Below are positions 19,160 through 28,266 of a stretch of 54,276 nucleotides of DNA, one piece after another. Position 1 is the first letter of the stretch. Every line of letters begins with the position of its first letter. Below the pieces are notes generated by a model. That model saw nothing but the letters and a program-made list of their open reading frames with translations, was not told the origin of the DNA and searched no databases. Location of the stretch: NCBI GenBank assembly GCA_913043815.1, contig CAJWNY010000010.1, positions 1 through 54,276 on the forward strand, read 5' to 3'. Source of the stretch: an uncultured Gammaproteobacteria bacterium (GTDB lineage: Bacteria; Pseudomonadota; Gammaproteobacteria; Pseudomonadales; Azotimanducaceae). Position numbers and translations under genes: made by a program.

Positions 19160-19193
19160 TTGCGTTAAGCAATTTCTTACCTGCTTAACGCAA
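19160..19193. promoter_or_regulatory. Perfect 12-bp hairpin in the leader of the ABM-domain gene
   Basis: TTGCGTTAAGCA and TGCTTAACGCAA form a perfect stem with a 10-base loop, ending 19 bases before the ABM start codon. On the plus strand the loop TTTCTT is complementary to the AAGAAA in the ribosome-binding region. On the minus strand the stem is followed by GTTTTTTAC, which looks like an intrinsic terminator. Either a leader control element or a terminator against antisense transcription is possible. Confidence 0.6.
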
Positions 19194-19212
19194 AATAAAA
19201 AGAAGAAACCCG

Positions 19213-19500
19213 ATGATCTACAACAACATTATCTTGCGCGCAAGACGCGCGAAGGACGTAGAAGAGATTACTTCCTTACTCACTATCCACGCCAAGGTGT
19301 CTCTCACCGAGGAGGGTTGCGAGAGATTCGAAGTGTATCAATCTGAAACCGATCCCCAAACCTTCATTCTTATGGAATGGTGGGACACGCAAGAAGACCT
19401 TGACAGACACAAAGTCGCTAAGCAGTTTGTGGAAATTTATGTGCCCAAAGTCGTCCCCCTGGTAGAGCGACACCCCCACCCGAGCAAACGCCTGGCCTAA
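19213..19500 (+). CDS. Putative antibiotic biosynthesis monooxygenase (ABM) domain protein
   Basis: This 95-residue protein has the short ferredoxin-like ABM pattern: an N-terminal beta strand, a helix around EEITSLLTIHAK, CERFEVYQSETDP, FILMEWWD and the HKVAKQF helix. Such dimeric proteins act as quinol or anthrone monooxygenases, or only bind small ligands; YgiN is the best-known relative. The ATG follows an AGAAGAAA region just downstream of the 12-bp hairpin at 19160-19193. It is separated from the subtilase gene by 135 bases on the same strand. Confidence 0.75.
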   Translation: MIYNNIILRARRAKDVEEITSLLTIHAKVSLTEEGCERFEVYQSETDPQTFILMEWWDTQEDLDRHKVAKQFVEIYVPKVVPLVERHPHPSKRLA

Positions 19501-19635
19501 AGATGCAATCGCCCAATGGCGTAGCGGAGACATTTGTGGTCAAAATACGGCTCCCAGAAATATAAAAAAATCAAAACTGAAATATGAAAAATCTGACCTG
19601 GTACTCTCAGCGCCGAGAGACGGATTGAAGGAAAT

Positions 19636-22600
19636 ATGACAAAGATGCCGGCCATGAAATTCCTAAAACTGACAAAACTTAGTGTAATTATTCTCCTTGT
19701 TTCTGGCTGCGGTGGCGGATCAAATACGACCAGCACACCTGCACCAACAGCCATTCCCGCTATAGCACCTACGGTAAGCGCGAACCTTTCCGGGGGAACT
19801 TTCAATACAACCCAATCCGTGATGCTCACCGCAACTGCTGGAGCAAACATATTTTTTACCACAGACTCAACCAGTCCTGATAACACATCAACCAGATATA
19901 GAGCTCCTATTGCAATTTCTACAGATATTGTTTTGAGCTTTATCGCCATTGGCCGCACCGGCCTAAGCAGTCCAGTAGTTAGACAAAACTACCTAATAGA
20001 TACCGTAGCACCAAGGAACCATGCCCTTGCCAGTGCTACCGAAGTTGTAAGTGCCAGCAATGAAGAAAGTTTTTCCCTGAGCATAGAAAATGCAGAAATA
20101 GGGACTAACTTCAGAATAGTCTTGGAAGATTCAGCAATAAAAACCAACGAAATAGTTAAGAGTGGAAGCATAGTCGATACCTCAACGACATCAATAGAGG
20201 TGAATCTTTCAGCCTTTGCCAACGGGCCAGTCAGCGCATCACTAGTTCTTACTGATGACGCAGGCAATAGTTCACCTGCGTTCGTTTTGGCGCTCACAAA
20301 AACAGGAAGCTTAGGACCCTTTAGGGTAGATGGCGCGGTCCGAATTTTCCCCGGAACCCAAATTGACTCTGATGTTAACGACGTAACGACCACTATAATC
20401 GGCAATAACAGTTTCACTGATGCCCAACAGATATTTTCACCTGGCTTGCTTGGTGGCTATGTGAATCTGCCCAACTCTGGAGAAAGCGGCCACTTAGATA
20501 TTTCAGGAGATGAGGATTACTTTTTCCTTGAATTGACAATCAACGATCAAATTATCCTGACTACCGGCGAAGACGACGCTGACTTGGACATTGAATTGTA
20601 TGACAGCACGCGCGCGTTGGTTGCAGATTCTTTAGGCGTGGGTAATACAGAGATTATTAATATTGCCGCATCGGGCAACTATTTCATTCGCGTTTTTGCA
20701 TTTTCTGGCGCGTCTAACTATGCCCTGAGCGTAGGCCAGAGAGCTGGGTTAAACGCCTCTTCTCGCAGCCAGACAGACAGACTATCTAGCTTCGATGACT
20801 TTGCTCCTAACCAGGCGGTATTTCAGTTAGACGGCAACAAACCAATCGCCCAGATGAAGGCCAATCTGAAAGTTTTAAAATCCCAGGGTTTGATTATGGG
20901 TAATGTAGCCGCAGACAAACCGCAGTTAATAAGTTTTGGTAATAGGCCACAGCGTGAACTATTGATCTACTCCGTAAATCAACAATTGTCTGCAAAACGA
21001 GTTCTAACGGGTGGCAACGATACTCAAAAGGATAAACAAGAAACGATTTGGGCGATAAAAGCGTTAAGACAAAAAAGCGGTATTAGCGACGCGCAGCCTA
21101 ACTTTATGCGCCACCGCCGCGCAGTACCAAACGACATACTATATAACGAACAATGGCACTTTCCACACATTCGCTTACCTGAAGCATGGGATATCACTAC
21201 CGGCAACCCTAGTGTAATTATCGCCGTCATTGATAGCGGCATTTTATCTGCCCACCCGGACTTTCAAGATAAGCTAGTTCAGGGTTATGACATGATCAGT
21301 GCTGCCGATAATGCTGGAGATGGCGACGGCATTGACAGCAATCCAGAGGACCTCGGTGACCTCGAGCTAGGCGATGGCAGCAGCTCGTTCCATGGTACTC
21401 ATGTCGCCGGCATAGTAGCGGCCGCTACAAACAACAACACTGGGGTCGCAGGCGTCGCCTGGCAAAGTCGGCTTATGCCCATTCGTGTGTTAGGGCTGCA
21501 AGGCGGCACTAGCTTCGATTTAATACAAGCCATTCTTTATGCAGCTGGACTTGAAAATGCCAGCGGGCAGGTACCAATACAGAGAGCCGATGTCATCAAT
21601 ATGAGCTTAGGCGGCGACGGCTTTTCATCTAGCGAGGCAAGCGCTATTACGGCAGCCCGTAACGCAGGCGTTATTATTGTCGCAGCGGCAGGGAACAGCG
21701 GCAGCGCTAACCAAGAGTACCCAGCTTCTTACGACGGTGTTGTGGCGGTAGCAGCTGTGAATCAATCAAATGCGCGTGCCAACTATTCCAATTTTGGACC
21801 GCGTATAGATATTACGGCGCCCGGTGGTGATCTCGATGAAGATGCTGATGGGAATGGCACCCCAGACGGTGTGCTTAGCACAATAGGTAATGACCGTGGC
21901 AACGCGATTAACTACGGATATCGCTACTATCAGGGTACATCTATGTCTTCACCCCATGTGGCCGGCGTTATTGCACTAATGAAATCTGTGGCTCCAAACC
22001 TGACCCCAACAGAATTCGACCAAGTACTAACCGAGGGCAGAATAAGTGACGACCTAGGCGCGGAAGGTCGTGACGACAACTTTGGCTATGGTTTGATCAA
22101 TGCAATGAAAGCAGTTAACACTGCGCAAGAACTGGCTACCGGCACCCTGACACCCCTACCCGCTCGACTGCAAATATCACCCTCTTCTATTGATTTTGGA
22201 GTAACCCAGTCTCAACAGGACTTCAATCTCACAAACGCGGGCGGTGGCATAATAAATATCACCAGCGTAAACGAAAGTGTCGACTGGTTATCTATCACTA
22301 ACAACTCAAGCAATGCTAACAACTTGGGTTCCTATACTGCCATTGCTGATCGAAGCCTTCTTGCAGATGGCGGTCACGACACCAAAATCACTATTCAATC
22401 TAATCTGGGAGAAAAGTCGGTCGCCGTGAACATACGAATAAGCTCAACCATTTTTACAGCAAATTCTGGCACTTTATTTGCTCTCCTCGGTGACACAGAA
22501 ACCGGCGACACTATTTTGCAAGAGCGCCTTGTAACCCCGATAAACGGTAACTACTCGCTTTCATTCGCGTCAGTACCGACAGGGGAATATAAGTTGTTTA

Positions 22601-22821
22601 TTGGCTCTGATATGGATAACGATGGATTTATTTGCGACGCTGGAGAGGCCTGCGGCGCCTACCCAACATTGAACCTAACCGAAAATCTCTCAGTCGTTGA
22701 TGATATGCAAATTGATCTAAACATCAGTTTTGATCAAAGCCAGTTCTTAAATGAATTAGGCACAAGATCTTTTCAGGGATTTTCTTACAAAGAGAAAAAC
22801 AAGGAAGTCAAAAGAAAATAA
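19636..22821 (+). CDS. Subtilisin-like (S8) serine protease lipoprotein with N-terminal accessory domains
   Basis: The 1061-residue protein has a lipoprotein signal with lipobox VSGC (Cys25). A chitobiase C-terminal-like beta domain (about 48-124) and an Ig-like stretch (about 125-222) follow, then a pre-peptidase C-terminal (PPC)-like domain (about 285-367) with GDEDYF and DADLDIELYD. A propeptide-like segment spans about 400-500. The S8 domain is at about 505-830 with D533 (VIDSG), H586 (HGTHVAG), oxyanion N687 and S769 (GTSMSSPHVAG). A beta-rich C-terminal region ends in a calcium-like DMDNDGF loop. A good AAGGAAAT site precedes the ATG. It should be a cell-surface or periplasmic protease. 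The PPC ahead of the protease is unusual. Confidence 0.9.
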   Translation: MTKMPAMKFLKLTKLSVIILLVSGCGGGSNTTSTPAPTAIPAIAPTVSANLSGGTFNTTQSVMLTATAGANIFFTTDSTSPDNTSTRYRAPIAISTDIVLSFIAIGRTGLSSPVVRQNYLIDTVAPRNHALASATEVVSASNEESFSLSIENAEIGTNFRIVLEDSAIKTNEIVKSGSIVDTSTTSIEVNLSAFANGPVSASLVLTDDAGNSSPAFVLALTKTGSLGPFRVDGAVRIFPGTQIDSDVNDVTTTIIGNNSFTDAQQIFSPGLLGGYVNLPNSGESGHLDISGDEDYFFLELTINDQIILTTGEDDADLDIELYDSTRALVADSLGVGNTEIINIAASGNYFIRVFAFSGASNYALSVGQRAGLNASSRSQTDRLSSFDDFAPNQAVFQLDGNKPIAQMKANLKVLKSQGLIMGNVAADKPQLISFGNRPQRELLIYSVNQQLSAKRVLTGGNDTQKDKQETIWAIKALRQKSGISDAQPNFMRHRRAVPNDILYNEQWHFPHIRLPEAWDITTGNPSVIIAVIDSGILSAHPDFQDKLVQGYDMISAADNAGDGDGIDSNPEDLGDLELGDGSSSFHGTHVAGIVAAATNNNTGVAGVAWQSRLMPIRVLGLQGGTSFDLIQAILYAAGLENASGQVPIQRADVINMSLGGDGFSSSEASAITAARNAGVIIVAAAGNSGSANQEYPASYDGVVAVAAVNQSNARANYSNFGPRIDITAPGGDLDEDADGNGTPDGVLSTIGNDRGNAINYGYRYYQGTSMSSPHVAGVIALMKSVAPNLTPTEFDQVLTEGRISDDLGAEGRDDNFGYGLINAMKAVNTAQELATGTLTPLPARLQISPSSIDFGVTQSQQDFNLTNAGGGIINITSVNESVDWLSITNNSSNANNLGSYTAIADRSLLADGGHDTKITIQSNLGEKSVAVNIRISSTIFTANSGTLFALLGDTETGDTILQERLVTPINGNYSLSFASVPTGEYKLFIGSDMDNDGFICDAGEACGAYPTLNLTENLSVVDDMQIDLNISFDQSQFLNELGTRSFQGFSYKEKNKEVKRK

Positions 22822-22908
22822 CAAAGTGCAACTGTGGGCACGCCGACAGCGCCTAACATCTATACCTAACCATGCGTGCTAGGCCGTAGATGCGAACAGC
22901 ACGATAGT

Positions 22909-23805
22909 TTAACTTGTCGGGCCGCGAGCTTTTGACTCAATGTCGAGCTGAAATTGCGGCCCTACTGCAACTCCGACCACCTCTGGAGCGGAGGGCTGCT
23001 GATTGGGAACTGGCCACACTAACGGCAAGCCATCTCCCTTTATGAGACCACCTACAGGCACTTTCGCTCTATCTAGAGGAAACGCTGGCCATGGCTTTGT
23101 ACGCCTACTCCCAGCCGCAACAAATACCACAGTAAAAACACGCCGAAGCTTAGGGCTTGTGTTGGCAGAAGCTTGGTGGACGGTAAATCCATGGTGCCAG
23201 ACTACATTTCCTGGATTCACAGAAACCCATTCAGGAGCCACGCCCTTAAGCGCGGGGTCTGCAAGAATATCGTAAGGTTCAGTGCTGTGAGTTATATCTA
23301 CGGGTTTCAGTCCTCCCGCTTTATGCGAACCAGGCACATACGCCATGGCGCCATTCTCAAATGTCACTGCATCGAATGGAATCCATGCGCTGACCAAATC
23401 TGCATCACCTATTGGCCAAAAGGTTTGATCCTGATGGGGGTCGGTTTCGCGTCCGCCGGATTCTTTATAAAGGGCTTGGTCCTGCCATAAGTGTAATCCG
23501 TCTGCCCCAAGTAGCTGAGCACCTATACCGGCCAAGCATGCATCACACGACAACGCTCTCACGACCTCATTAGTTTCCCAAAGGCGCATGCATTGCACAA
23601 AGGACTGCTCATAAGTTGTTTTTTCTCCGATCCCCCGATCATCACCTAAAGTACGCAAGGCTACCTCGGCATCTACTGCATTGGCATAATGATCGAGAAT
23701 TGACGGTGTAAAAACATCGTTAGTAATGACAAAACCCTTGCGCCTAAATTCTTCTACTACAGAAGACGCGACCAAATAAGGGTAATCGGCTTTTTTTTCA
23801 TTCAT
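22909..23805 (-). CDS. Phytanoyl-CoA dioxygenase (PhyH) family protein
   Basis: The 298-residue protein has the Fe(II)/2-oxoglutarate facial triad of the PhyH family: H124-x-D126 in DPHQDQTFW, and H210 in the TVHQASANTS block, followed by the 2-oxoglutarate-binding Arg near 221. The VPGSHKAG segment (157-164) is typical. It hydroxylates an unknown small molecule; the family ranges from phytanoyl-CoA to ectoine and other metabolites. An AAGGAAG site precedes the ATG. The sulfatase gene ends 53 bases upstream on the same strand, so the two probably form one transcript, with the sulfatase first. Confidence 0.88.
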   Translation of the reverse strand: MNEKKADYPYLVASSVVEEFRRKGFVITNDVFTPSILDHYANAVDAEVALRTLGDDRGIGEKTTYEQSFVQCMRLWETNEVVRALSCDACLAGIGAQLLGADGLHLWQDQALYKESGGRETDPHQDQTFWPIGDADLVSAWIPFDAVTFENGAMAYVPGSHKAGGLKPVDITHSTEPYDILADPALKGVAPEWVSVNPGNVVWHHGFTVHQASANTSPKLRRVFTVVFVAAGSRRTKPWPAFPLDRAKVPVGGLIKGDGLPLVWPVPNQQPSAPEVVGVAVGPQFQLDIESKARGPTS

Positions 23806-23858
23806 ACAGCTCTTCCTTTCACAACATCAACTCGCTGCAAAACCCGCAGGGACTCAAG

Positions 23859-25328
23859 TTACCCATTAAGCAAAGACCAATCTGGAACAGACTCGGGGTG
23901 GCTCAGTTCGCCAAAGGCATTTTTAACCACGCGCCGCTGACTATCGAGCCAGTTCTTTGCCTCCTCGCAAGGCTCCAATTGATCTTGGCGACGTCGTTGG
24001 TGCACTTTTAGCTGGTTTCGCATTTGCGCGAGGCACTCTTGCGCAGAAGCTTCAGCGCTCAAATTATTAATCTGCAGCGGATCCGACTGAAGATCATATA
24101 ACTCTTCCCTACCATCAAGCCATAGTGCGTAAGTATGAGTTTTAGTGCGCACCCCACGCCATTCCGCACCATTCTTGAACCAATCAAAGTACTTCGAAAA
24201 ATTCATAATAAAGGCGCTTTCTGGTTCAATCTGCGCCGCTAAGTTGGGCGTATCACCACGCCAATACGCTGACAAATCATGGCCCTCAATAGAGCGAGGC
24301 ACTGGAACACCAGCTAAACCACAAATACTTGGAAACCAGTCAACCATGCTAGTAACAGTATCTATACGACTACCTGGTGCAATTTCTCCGGGAAACCGAA
24401 TTATTCCCGGCACGTGTATTGATGCATCGTATGGATTCTTTTTCGACCAAGGATTTACCCCTTGAGAGCCGCCCTGCGTACCGTGATCCGAGGCAAATAC
24501 TACAATTGTATTATCCGTCAAGCCACGCCGGTCTAGGTCATCGAGTAAATTGCCCAACATTTCATCAATGGCCAAAATCATGGCCAAGTAATGGCGCATC
24601 ATTTCCAGCGCATTTTCAGTTTGCTCTGCGGGTACATTAGACGGTAGCAGTAAATCTTTGGGCAACGCATCGTAGAACTTTGGGGGAGCAAACTCAAAAG
24701 GCGTGTAGTGCGGCTGATGGGGCGAGAGGAACATGATAAAGGGATCATCACCGCTCTGGTCTATAAACTCTCGAGCGTAATTAAAAAGGCCATCCGTTTC
24801 ATAGCCTTCCCAACGTTCATAATTCCAATCGTCTTTATGCACAAAACCATTGAAATAGACCATATGCTGGTTGTAAGCGCGCCAATACTCAAAACCAAGG
24901 CGATCGCGACCCTCAGGCACCCAATCAGGGTGCTGAGGCATACGATCCAAGGCAGGCCATAAGCCGGTATGTAAATGCCACTTACCGATCCAAGCCGTGT
25001 GGTAGCCTGCATTAGCAAAGGCATCAGCAATCGATATCTCTGAGTGCCGAGTACGGGTGGTATTGATCAGGTGGCCAGTGGTTTGAGGATAACGGCCGGT
25101 AACCAGCATTGCCCTCGCCGGTGTGCATACTGGACAATTGGATATTGCGTTATTTAAGGTCACGCCTTGGCTAGCAAGGCGATCAATATTTGGCGTGCTG
25201 ATCTGTTGAGCGCCATATTTTTGACTATAGAGCGGCAACGACTGAGCACGCAGCTGATCTGGGAAAAGCACTACAACGTTAGGACGCTTTCGCGCCTTAG
25301 TTAAATCTTCCACTTTTACCCCACTCAT
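23859..25328 (-). CDS. Type I sulfatase
   Basis: This 489-residue protein has the formylglycine-type signature C68-T-P-A-R72, a metal-binding aspartate in FPDQ at about 24, the GKWHLH segment near 110-120 and FASDHGTQGG near 290, all typical of family S1 sulfatases. No signal peptide is visible, unlike many marine polysaccharide sulfatases, so a cytoplasmic small-molecule sulfate ester is a likelier substrate. The Cys68 form needs the aerobic FGE maturase, which is not in this window. The start at 25328 has a poor ribosome-binding site. It is followed by PhyH, suggesting desulfation and hydroxylation of one compound. Confidence 0.9.
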   Translation of the reverse strand: MSGVKVEDLTKARKRPNVVVLFPDQLRAQSLPLYSQKYGAQQISTPNIDRLASQGVTLNNAISNCPVCTPARAMLVTGRYPQTTGHLINTTRTRHSEISIADAFANAGYHTAWIGKWHLHTGLWPALDRMPQHPDWVPEGRDRLGFEYWRAYNQHMVYFNGFVHKDDWNYERWEGYETDGLFNYAREFIDQSGDDPFIMFLSPHQPHYTPFEFAPPKFYDALPKDLLLPSNVPAEQTENALEMMRHYLAMILAIDEMLGNLLDDLDRRGLTDNTIVVFASDHGTQGGSQGVNPWSKKNPYDASIHVPGIIRFPGEIAPGSRIDTVTSMVDWFPSICGLAGVPVPRSIEGHDLSAYWRGDTPNLAAQIEPESAFIMNFSKYFDWFKNGAEWRGVRTKTHTYALWLDGREELYDLQSDPLQINNLSAEASAQECLAQMRNQLKVHQRRRQDQLEPCEEAKNWLDSQRRVVKNAFGELSHPESVPDWSLLNG

Positions 25329-25793
25329 TAAAAATATTTTTGGTTCTTGCGCCCGAGCAATACCTGACTATGTCAACAGCAAAGACACCATCTATCTGGG
25401 CAACAGCCTACTTCTTGTAAGGAGTCATATCCATATTTGGGTAGCGAACCAACACACCTGAACCATTTCCTCAATCCAGTAAGCACGCACTCATCGGGAA
25501 CCGCCAGCCATACCCAAATAGCGAAACTAGAATAAACCCCTTAGTCTGGCCTACCTACCATACTCGTCCAACGAGTCTTTGAAGGCGCAATCTATTTAAG
25601 ACACTTTACTTACAATTTAGGCTAAGCGTTGTGATCTGGATAAGCGTACTGGTTTAGAGATTTAACCTAAGCAGCCTGCTCAACATGATTTAAATGAGAA
25701 AAAACGCCGTTGTACTGGGGGTTTTTCTGCCGATGCTTTGGCAGCTCTATTACGGCTAACTAGAAAGCGCCTCTCGACTCTGCGCCGGCCTAA
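25329..25793. other. Gene-free 465-base region with inverted repeats
   Basis: No convincing gene is seen between the class II aldolase 3' end and the sulfatase start. It contains a perfect 10-bp inverted repeat, TATTTGGGTA at 25434-25443 and TACCCAAATA at 25511-25520, each followed on the plus strand by GCGAA. Near the aldolase, in minus-strand reading, a CTGCC/GGCAG hairpin nested in GCCGT/ACGGC is followed by TTTTTT at about 25698-25703, a weak terminator candidate. The sulfatase promoter must lie in the left part. Confidence 0.45.
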
Positions 25794-26558
25794 TCAACTG
25801 CGATAAGAATCGTCCTGTTTGTCCAGCATTCTAATCAATGCAGGCCAAGCCAACCGCGATGAACGGCTGGGTTTATTCGGCTTCACGCGCCCATAATCTC
25901 GAAGCATCTTCGACGCGCTTTCTTTAGTGTGATGTAAATCTGCACCGCTGGCCATGGCATCTACCTGGACCTTGCAGGCGTTTTCCAGTATGTACATCTG
26001 ATAAAAGGCTTCAGCGACAGAGGAGGCGCAAGTGAGTAAACCATGGTTGTGCATAATCATCGCGTGCTTATCACCAATATCCCGCCCCAATCTCTCACAT
26101 TCGTCTTCGGCACCGACGGCAATGTCGTAGTCGTGATAGCAAAGATTGTCCATTACTTCACTTGCCTGCTGAGTCAGGGGTAACAGCCCGCATCGCATAC
26201 ATGACACCGCCATGCCGGCTCGAGTGTGGCTGTGCAAAACCGCTTTCACATCAGGTCGCGCCATTAAGACAGCCGTATGAATAGCATGACCTGCGTCGTT
26301 ATATTTATAGCCACCGCTAATTACATTCCCTTGAAAGTCCACTTTCAACAAAGAAGAGGCTGTAATCTCATCGAACATAAGTCCGTATGGATTAATTAGG
26401 TATTGATCCTCAATACCAGGCACCCGCGCTGACAGGTGAGTAAAAATCAAATCTGTCCAACCATACTTTACAAACAGTCTGTAACAGGCAGCTAAATCCG
26501 TCCTGACCTGCCATTCTTCGTCGCTGATAGCTGTAATTGGTGTTATCTGTTCAGCCAT
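25794..26558 (-). CDS. Class II aldolase/adducin family protein
   Basis: The 254-residue protein has the zinc-site histidines of class II aldolases in LHSHTRAG (about 105-112) and MHNHGLLTC (about 160-168), with the family-typical N-terminal FVKYGWTDLIFTHLS. Members include L-fuculose-phosphate aldolase, ribulose-5-phosphate epimerase and many catabolic aldolases or decarboxylases. This long form with a C-terminal tail resembles those in aromatic and lipid-degradation regions. The ATG at 26558 follows a GGGGAAAA site; an upstream ATG at 26573 has none. The crotonase upstream ends 57 bases before this start, so the two are likely co-transcribed. Confidence 0.85.
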   Translation of the reverse strand: MAEQITPITAISDEEWQVRTDLAACYRLFVKYGWTDLIFTHLSARVPGIEDQYLINPYGLMFDEITASSLLKVDFQGNVISGGYKYNDAGHAIHTAVLMARPDVKAVLHSHTRAGMAVSCMRCGLLPLTQQASEVMDNLCYHDYDIAVGAEDECERLGRDIGDKHAMIMHNHGLLTCASSVAEAFYQMYILENACKVQVDAMASGADLHHTKESASKMLRDYGRVKPNKPSRSSRLAWPALIRMLDKQDDSYRS

Positions 26559-26615
26559 TGATATTTTCCCCATAAATTCAAAAAAAGAACGCCATTACGC
26601 TAACTGCCTTAAAAC

Positions 26616-27338
26616 CTAGTGACTATACAAGTGCGCATTTCTCAACATATATGCTGGACCATGAATCTCGTTAATTGACGCATTTTCACCGTACAAGCGC
26701 TCTTTTTGCCCGCCAAAATTTTCCCTGTTTGCCCCTAAAGGCGCAAGCTCCACGGCTCTTTGTTGAGCTAACTCAAGCAATCCTTCTACAGGGGACACGC
26801 TCTCTACTAATCCTGCCTCTAAAGCTTGAGGGCCAGCCCAGCGATGTGCTAACTGAACAGTCTTATGAAATACATGCCGGGGCATTTTGTGTCGAAACAA
26901 AGCCAGCTCTGGACTAGGAATAGTCATACCAAGTTGTATTTCGTTGGCGCACATAAAGCCGCGATCCTCTCGCATCACCCTAATGTCGTGACACATGGCG
27001 GTCATAAAGCCTGCGCCAAAGGCATGACCATTCACCGCACAGACAGTAGGAATGGGCAGAGTCATAAAGCGCGCCATCAAGGTCATAAATTCGGGGCCGA
27101 AGGCTTTTCTGTCGCCTGCAGCGGGAAATGCACCCGGCTCTTGTACCCAATCCAGATCTAGCCCATTCGAGAAAAATTTCTCGCTTGCTGAAGCTGTGAC
27201 TAGCGCCGCTGCACCGGTAGATGCCTCAACTTCATCTAGGACCTTGGCAATCGCGCGAACAAAGGTGGTATTCCAGCGATTTTCGCCGGCATTTAGCGTC
27301 ATAGTGAACACATCGCCATTTTTCTCTAAATTAATCAT
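26616..27338 (-). CDS. Crotonase-family enoyl-CoA delta-isomerase-like protein
   Basis: This 240-residue protein is a short crotonase with the oxyanion segments FFSNGLDLDW (55-64) and GHAFGAGF (104-111). At the first hydratase glutamate position it has Met112, but it keeps the second, E133 in ANEIQLG. A single glutamate there is the arrangement of mitochondrial-type delta3,delta2-enoyl-CoA isomerase (ECI1), and the LALFRHKMP stretch also fits that subfamily. It likely moves a 3-ene to a 2-ene in unsaturated acyl-CoA. An AAGGGAAG site precedes the ATG at 27338. It is the first gene of a minus-strand pair with the class II aldolase. Confidence 0.8.
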   Translation of the reverse strand: MINLEKNGDVFTMTLNAGENRWNTTFVRAIAKVLDEVEASTGAAALVTASASEKFFSNGLDLDWVQEPGAFPAAGDRKAFGPEFMTLMARFMTLPIPTVCAVNGHAFGAGFMTAMCHDIRVMREDRGFMCANEIQLGMTIPSPELALFRHKMPRHVFHKTVQLAHRWAGPQALEAGLVESVSPVEGLLELAQQRAVELAPLGANRENFGGQKERLYGENASINEIHGPAYMLRNAHLYSH

Positions 27339-27620
27339 ATTCTTCCCTTGTCGTCTTAAGCATAAAATTCGTGAACGATTTTGTCTGCTTTAGCTACAGC
27401 CTTCAAGTTAGATTAATATATGCACAAATCACGAGAACAGCTACAACCAGAAATTCCCTTGAAGTCGATAGCGGCATCTGGGCAGAATTGACACTGCGAA
27501 TATTTAGCATGCAAAAGTGAACAAATCTGTGCTTCCGACAAATTGAATAAACACTTAAAACCGTGATTTACGACTGGATAAAATCGATAGCGGCTAATGA
27601 GACCAAATAAGGAGTTCTCA

Positions 27621-28232
27621 ATGATTCACTTCTACCATGCCCCTGGCACTCGAGGAATAAGACCCATTTGGCTGTGCGAAGAGCTGGGCATCGACTACGA
27701 AGTAGAGATGATTGAATTTACCCCCGAATTCAGAGCCACCTCAGAATGGCGTAAAATAAGCCCGCTCGGCAAAGTGCCTGTACTAGTGGACACCGCAAAC
27801 GATTTACTCATGTATGAGTCTTGCGCTATGGTCCAGTATCTTTTGGACCGTTACGGTAACGGCCAATTACAACCTATAGCCGGCACCTCAGAGCACGCCA
27901 TTTACCAGCAATGGAACTGGTTCGCTGAATCCACCTTTGCACGCCCGTTAGGCGAAATTGTGAATCACGGCAGAGCATTTCCGGGTGAAAAGCGCATTCC
28001 CACAGTTATTGCAGAAATGCAAAATCGCGGTGAGCAGTGTGCAATTGCTGTGGGCGACGAAATCGGCGATAACACCTTTATATTAGGAGCCGATTTCAGC
28101 GCCGCAGACATTAATCTTGGCTACTCAATTATGCTCGCCGAAAGATTTTTGCCTAATGGATTACCGGAAAGCGTCAAGCCTTACTGGCAAAGATTATCCT
28201 CGCGGCCTGCTTTCATAAGGGCCACAAGTTAA
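27621..28232 (+). CDS. Glutathione S-transferase family protein
   Basis: The 203-residue product has the thioredoxin-fold N-terminal domain (FYHAPGTRGIRPIWLCEELG), the cis-proline segment GKVPVLVD, the glutathione-contacting YES motif at about 71-73, and an alpha-helical C-terminal domain from about 85 with GADFSAADI. An in-frame ATG exists at 27597, but the ATG at 27621 has AAGGAG at 6-7 bases and starts right at the first strand, so it is chosen. It lies 34 bases before the aminotransferase on the same strand. Conjugation, isomerisation or dehalogenation roles are possible; the substrate is unknown. Confidence 0.88.
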   Translation: MIHFYHAPGTRGIRPIWLCEELGIDYEVEMIEFTPEFRATSEWRKISPLGKVPVLVDTANDLLMYESCAMVQYLLDRYGNGQLQPIAGTSEHAIYQQWNWFAESTFARPLGEIVNHGRAFPGEKRIPTVIAEMQNRGEQCAIAVGDEIGDNTFILGADFSAADINLGYSIMLAERFLPNGLPESVKPYWQRLSSRPAFIRATS

Positions 28233-28266
28233 CTATTTATACGCAATAAAACATGGAAAAGTTGAG

